DNA of 6,054 nt, from positions 1 through 6,054 of the forward strand of contig CAILUF010000217.1 in NCBI GenBank assembly GCA_903837365.1, in the 5' to 3' direction. The DNA comes from an uncultured Alphaproteobacteria bacterium. GTDB taxonomy: Bacteria; Pseudomonadota; Alphaproteobacteria; Rickettsiales; UBA1997. Below are positions 5,983-6,054 of this stretch, piece by piece. Made by a program: the position numbers and the translations under genes. The first letter of the stretch is position 1. The number at the start of each line of letters is the position of its first letter. Below the pieces are notes generated by a model. It saw only the letters and a program-made list of their open reading frames with translations. It searched no databases and was not told where the DNA came from.

Positions 5983-6054
5983 TGGTACCTGCGGCCGGAC
6001 TTGAACCGGCAAGGGCGATAAAGCCCCACGGATTTTAAGTCCGTTATGTCTACC
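5983..6054 (-). tRNA. tRNA-Leu (anticodon UAA), 5' end outside the window
   Basis: On the minus strand the visible part runs from the D-loop (GGTAGACATA) to an encoded CCA (5985-5983). The anticodon stem ACGGA/TCCGT (6044-6040 with 6032-6028) closes the 7-base loop CTTAAAA, giving anticodon TAA at 6037-6035, which reads UUA leucine codons. A long variable arm (GGGGCTTTATCGCCCTT, 6027-6011) marks a class II tRNA, as expected for leucine. The T arm is GCCGG-TTCAAGT-CCGGC, followed by the acceptor strand CGCAGGT, discriminator A and CCA. The 5' acceptor strand and the first part of the D arm lie beyond the edge; ACCTGCG is predicted there. It is transcribed in the same direction as the VirB6-like gene. 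Confidence 0.96.

Overview
The window holds one very large protein gene on the minus strand that runs off the left edge, preceded on the same strand by a tRNA-Leu(UAA) gene cut by the right edge. A 185-base AT-rich gap separates them. There are no credible plus-strand genes. The AT-rich sequence, and above all the architecture of the big protein, suggest an intracellular alphaproteobacterium of the Rickettsiales or a close relative. That placement is an inference from protein type and base composition; species and genus cannot be named.

The large gene starts at 5797 and reads without interruption through 1932 codons to base 1, where it is still open. I translated it completely. Region by region it encodes: a lipoprotein-type signal peptide (residues 1-23); a cysteine-rich extracytoplasmic domain (about 23-320); a polytopic VirB6/TrbL-type membrane core (about 320-660), with the family-like stretch GPVFIVFVLF..T..MFKSW; a short Gly/Ala-rich amphipathic segment (about 667-717); almost 1000 residues of charged, mainly helical sequence (about 733-1690); a proline-rich region with a run of 13 prolines and three copies of a PPAGGRG(A/T)GAPPAPP unit (about 1707-1880); and a non-repetitive tail that continues beyond the window. 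This is the plan of the extended VirB6 proteins of the Rickettsiales P-type (vir/rvh) type IV secretion system, but the proline-rich, FH1-like block near the C-terminus is unusual.

In the system as known, VirB6 forms part of the inner-membrane channel that moves protein or DNA substrates out of the cell. The long extension here is probably either exposed to the periplasm or host, or acts in the cytoplasm; the topology cannot be settled by reading. The most interesting element is the proline-rich block, which resembles eukaryotic profilin/SH3-type ligands and would need elongation factor P for its translation. The open plus-strand frames at the left end (a Gly-rich pseudo-protein) are the antisense image of this proline-rich coding sequence, not a gene.
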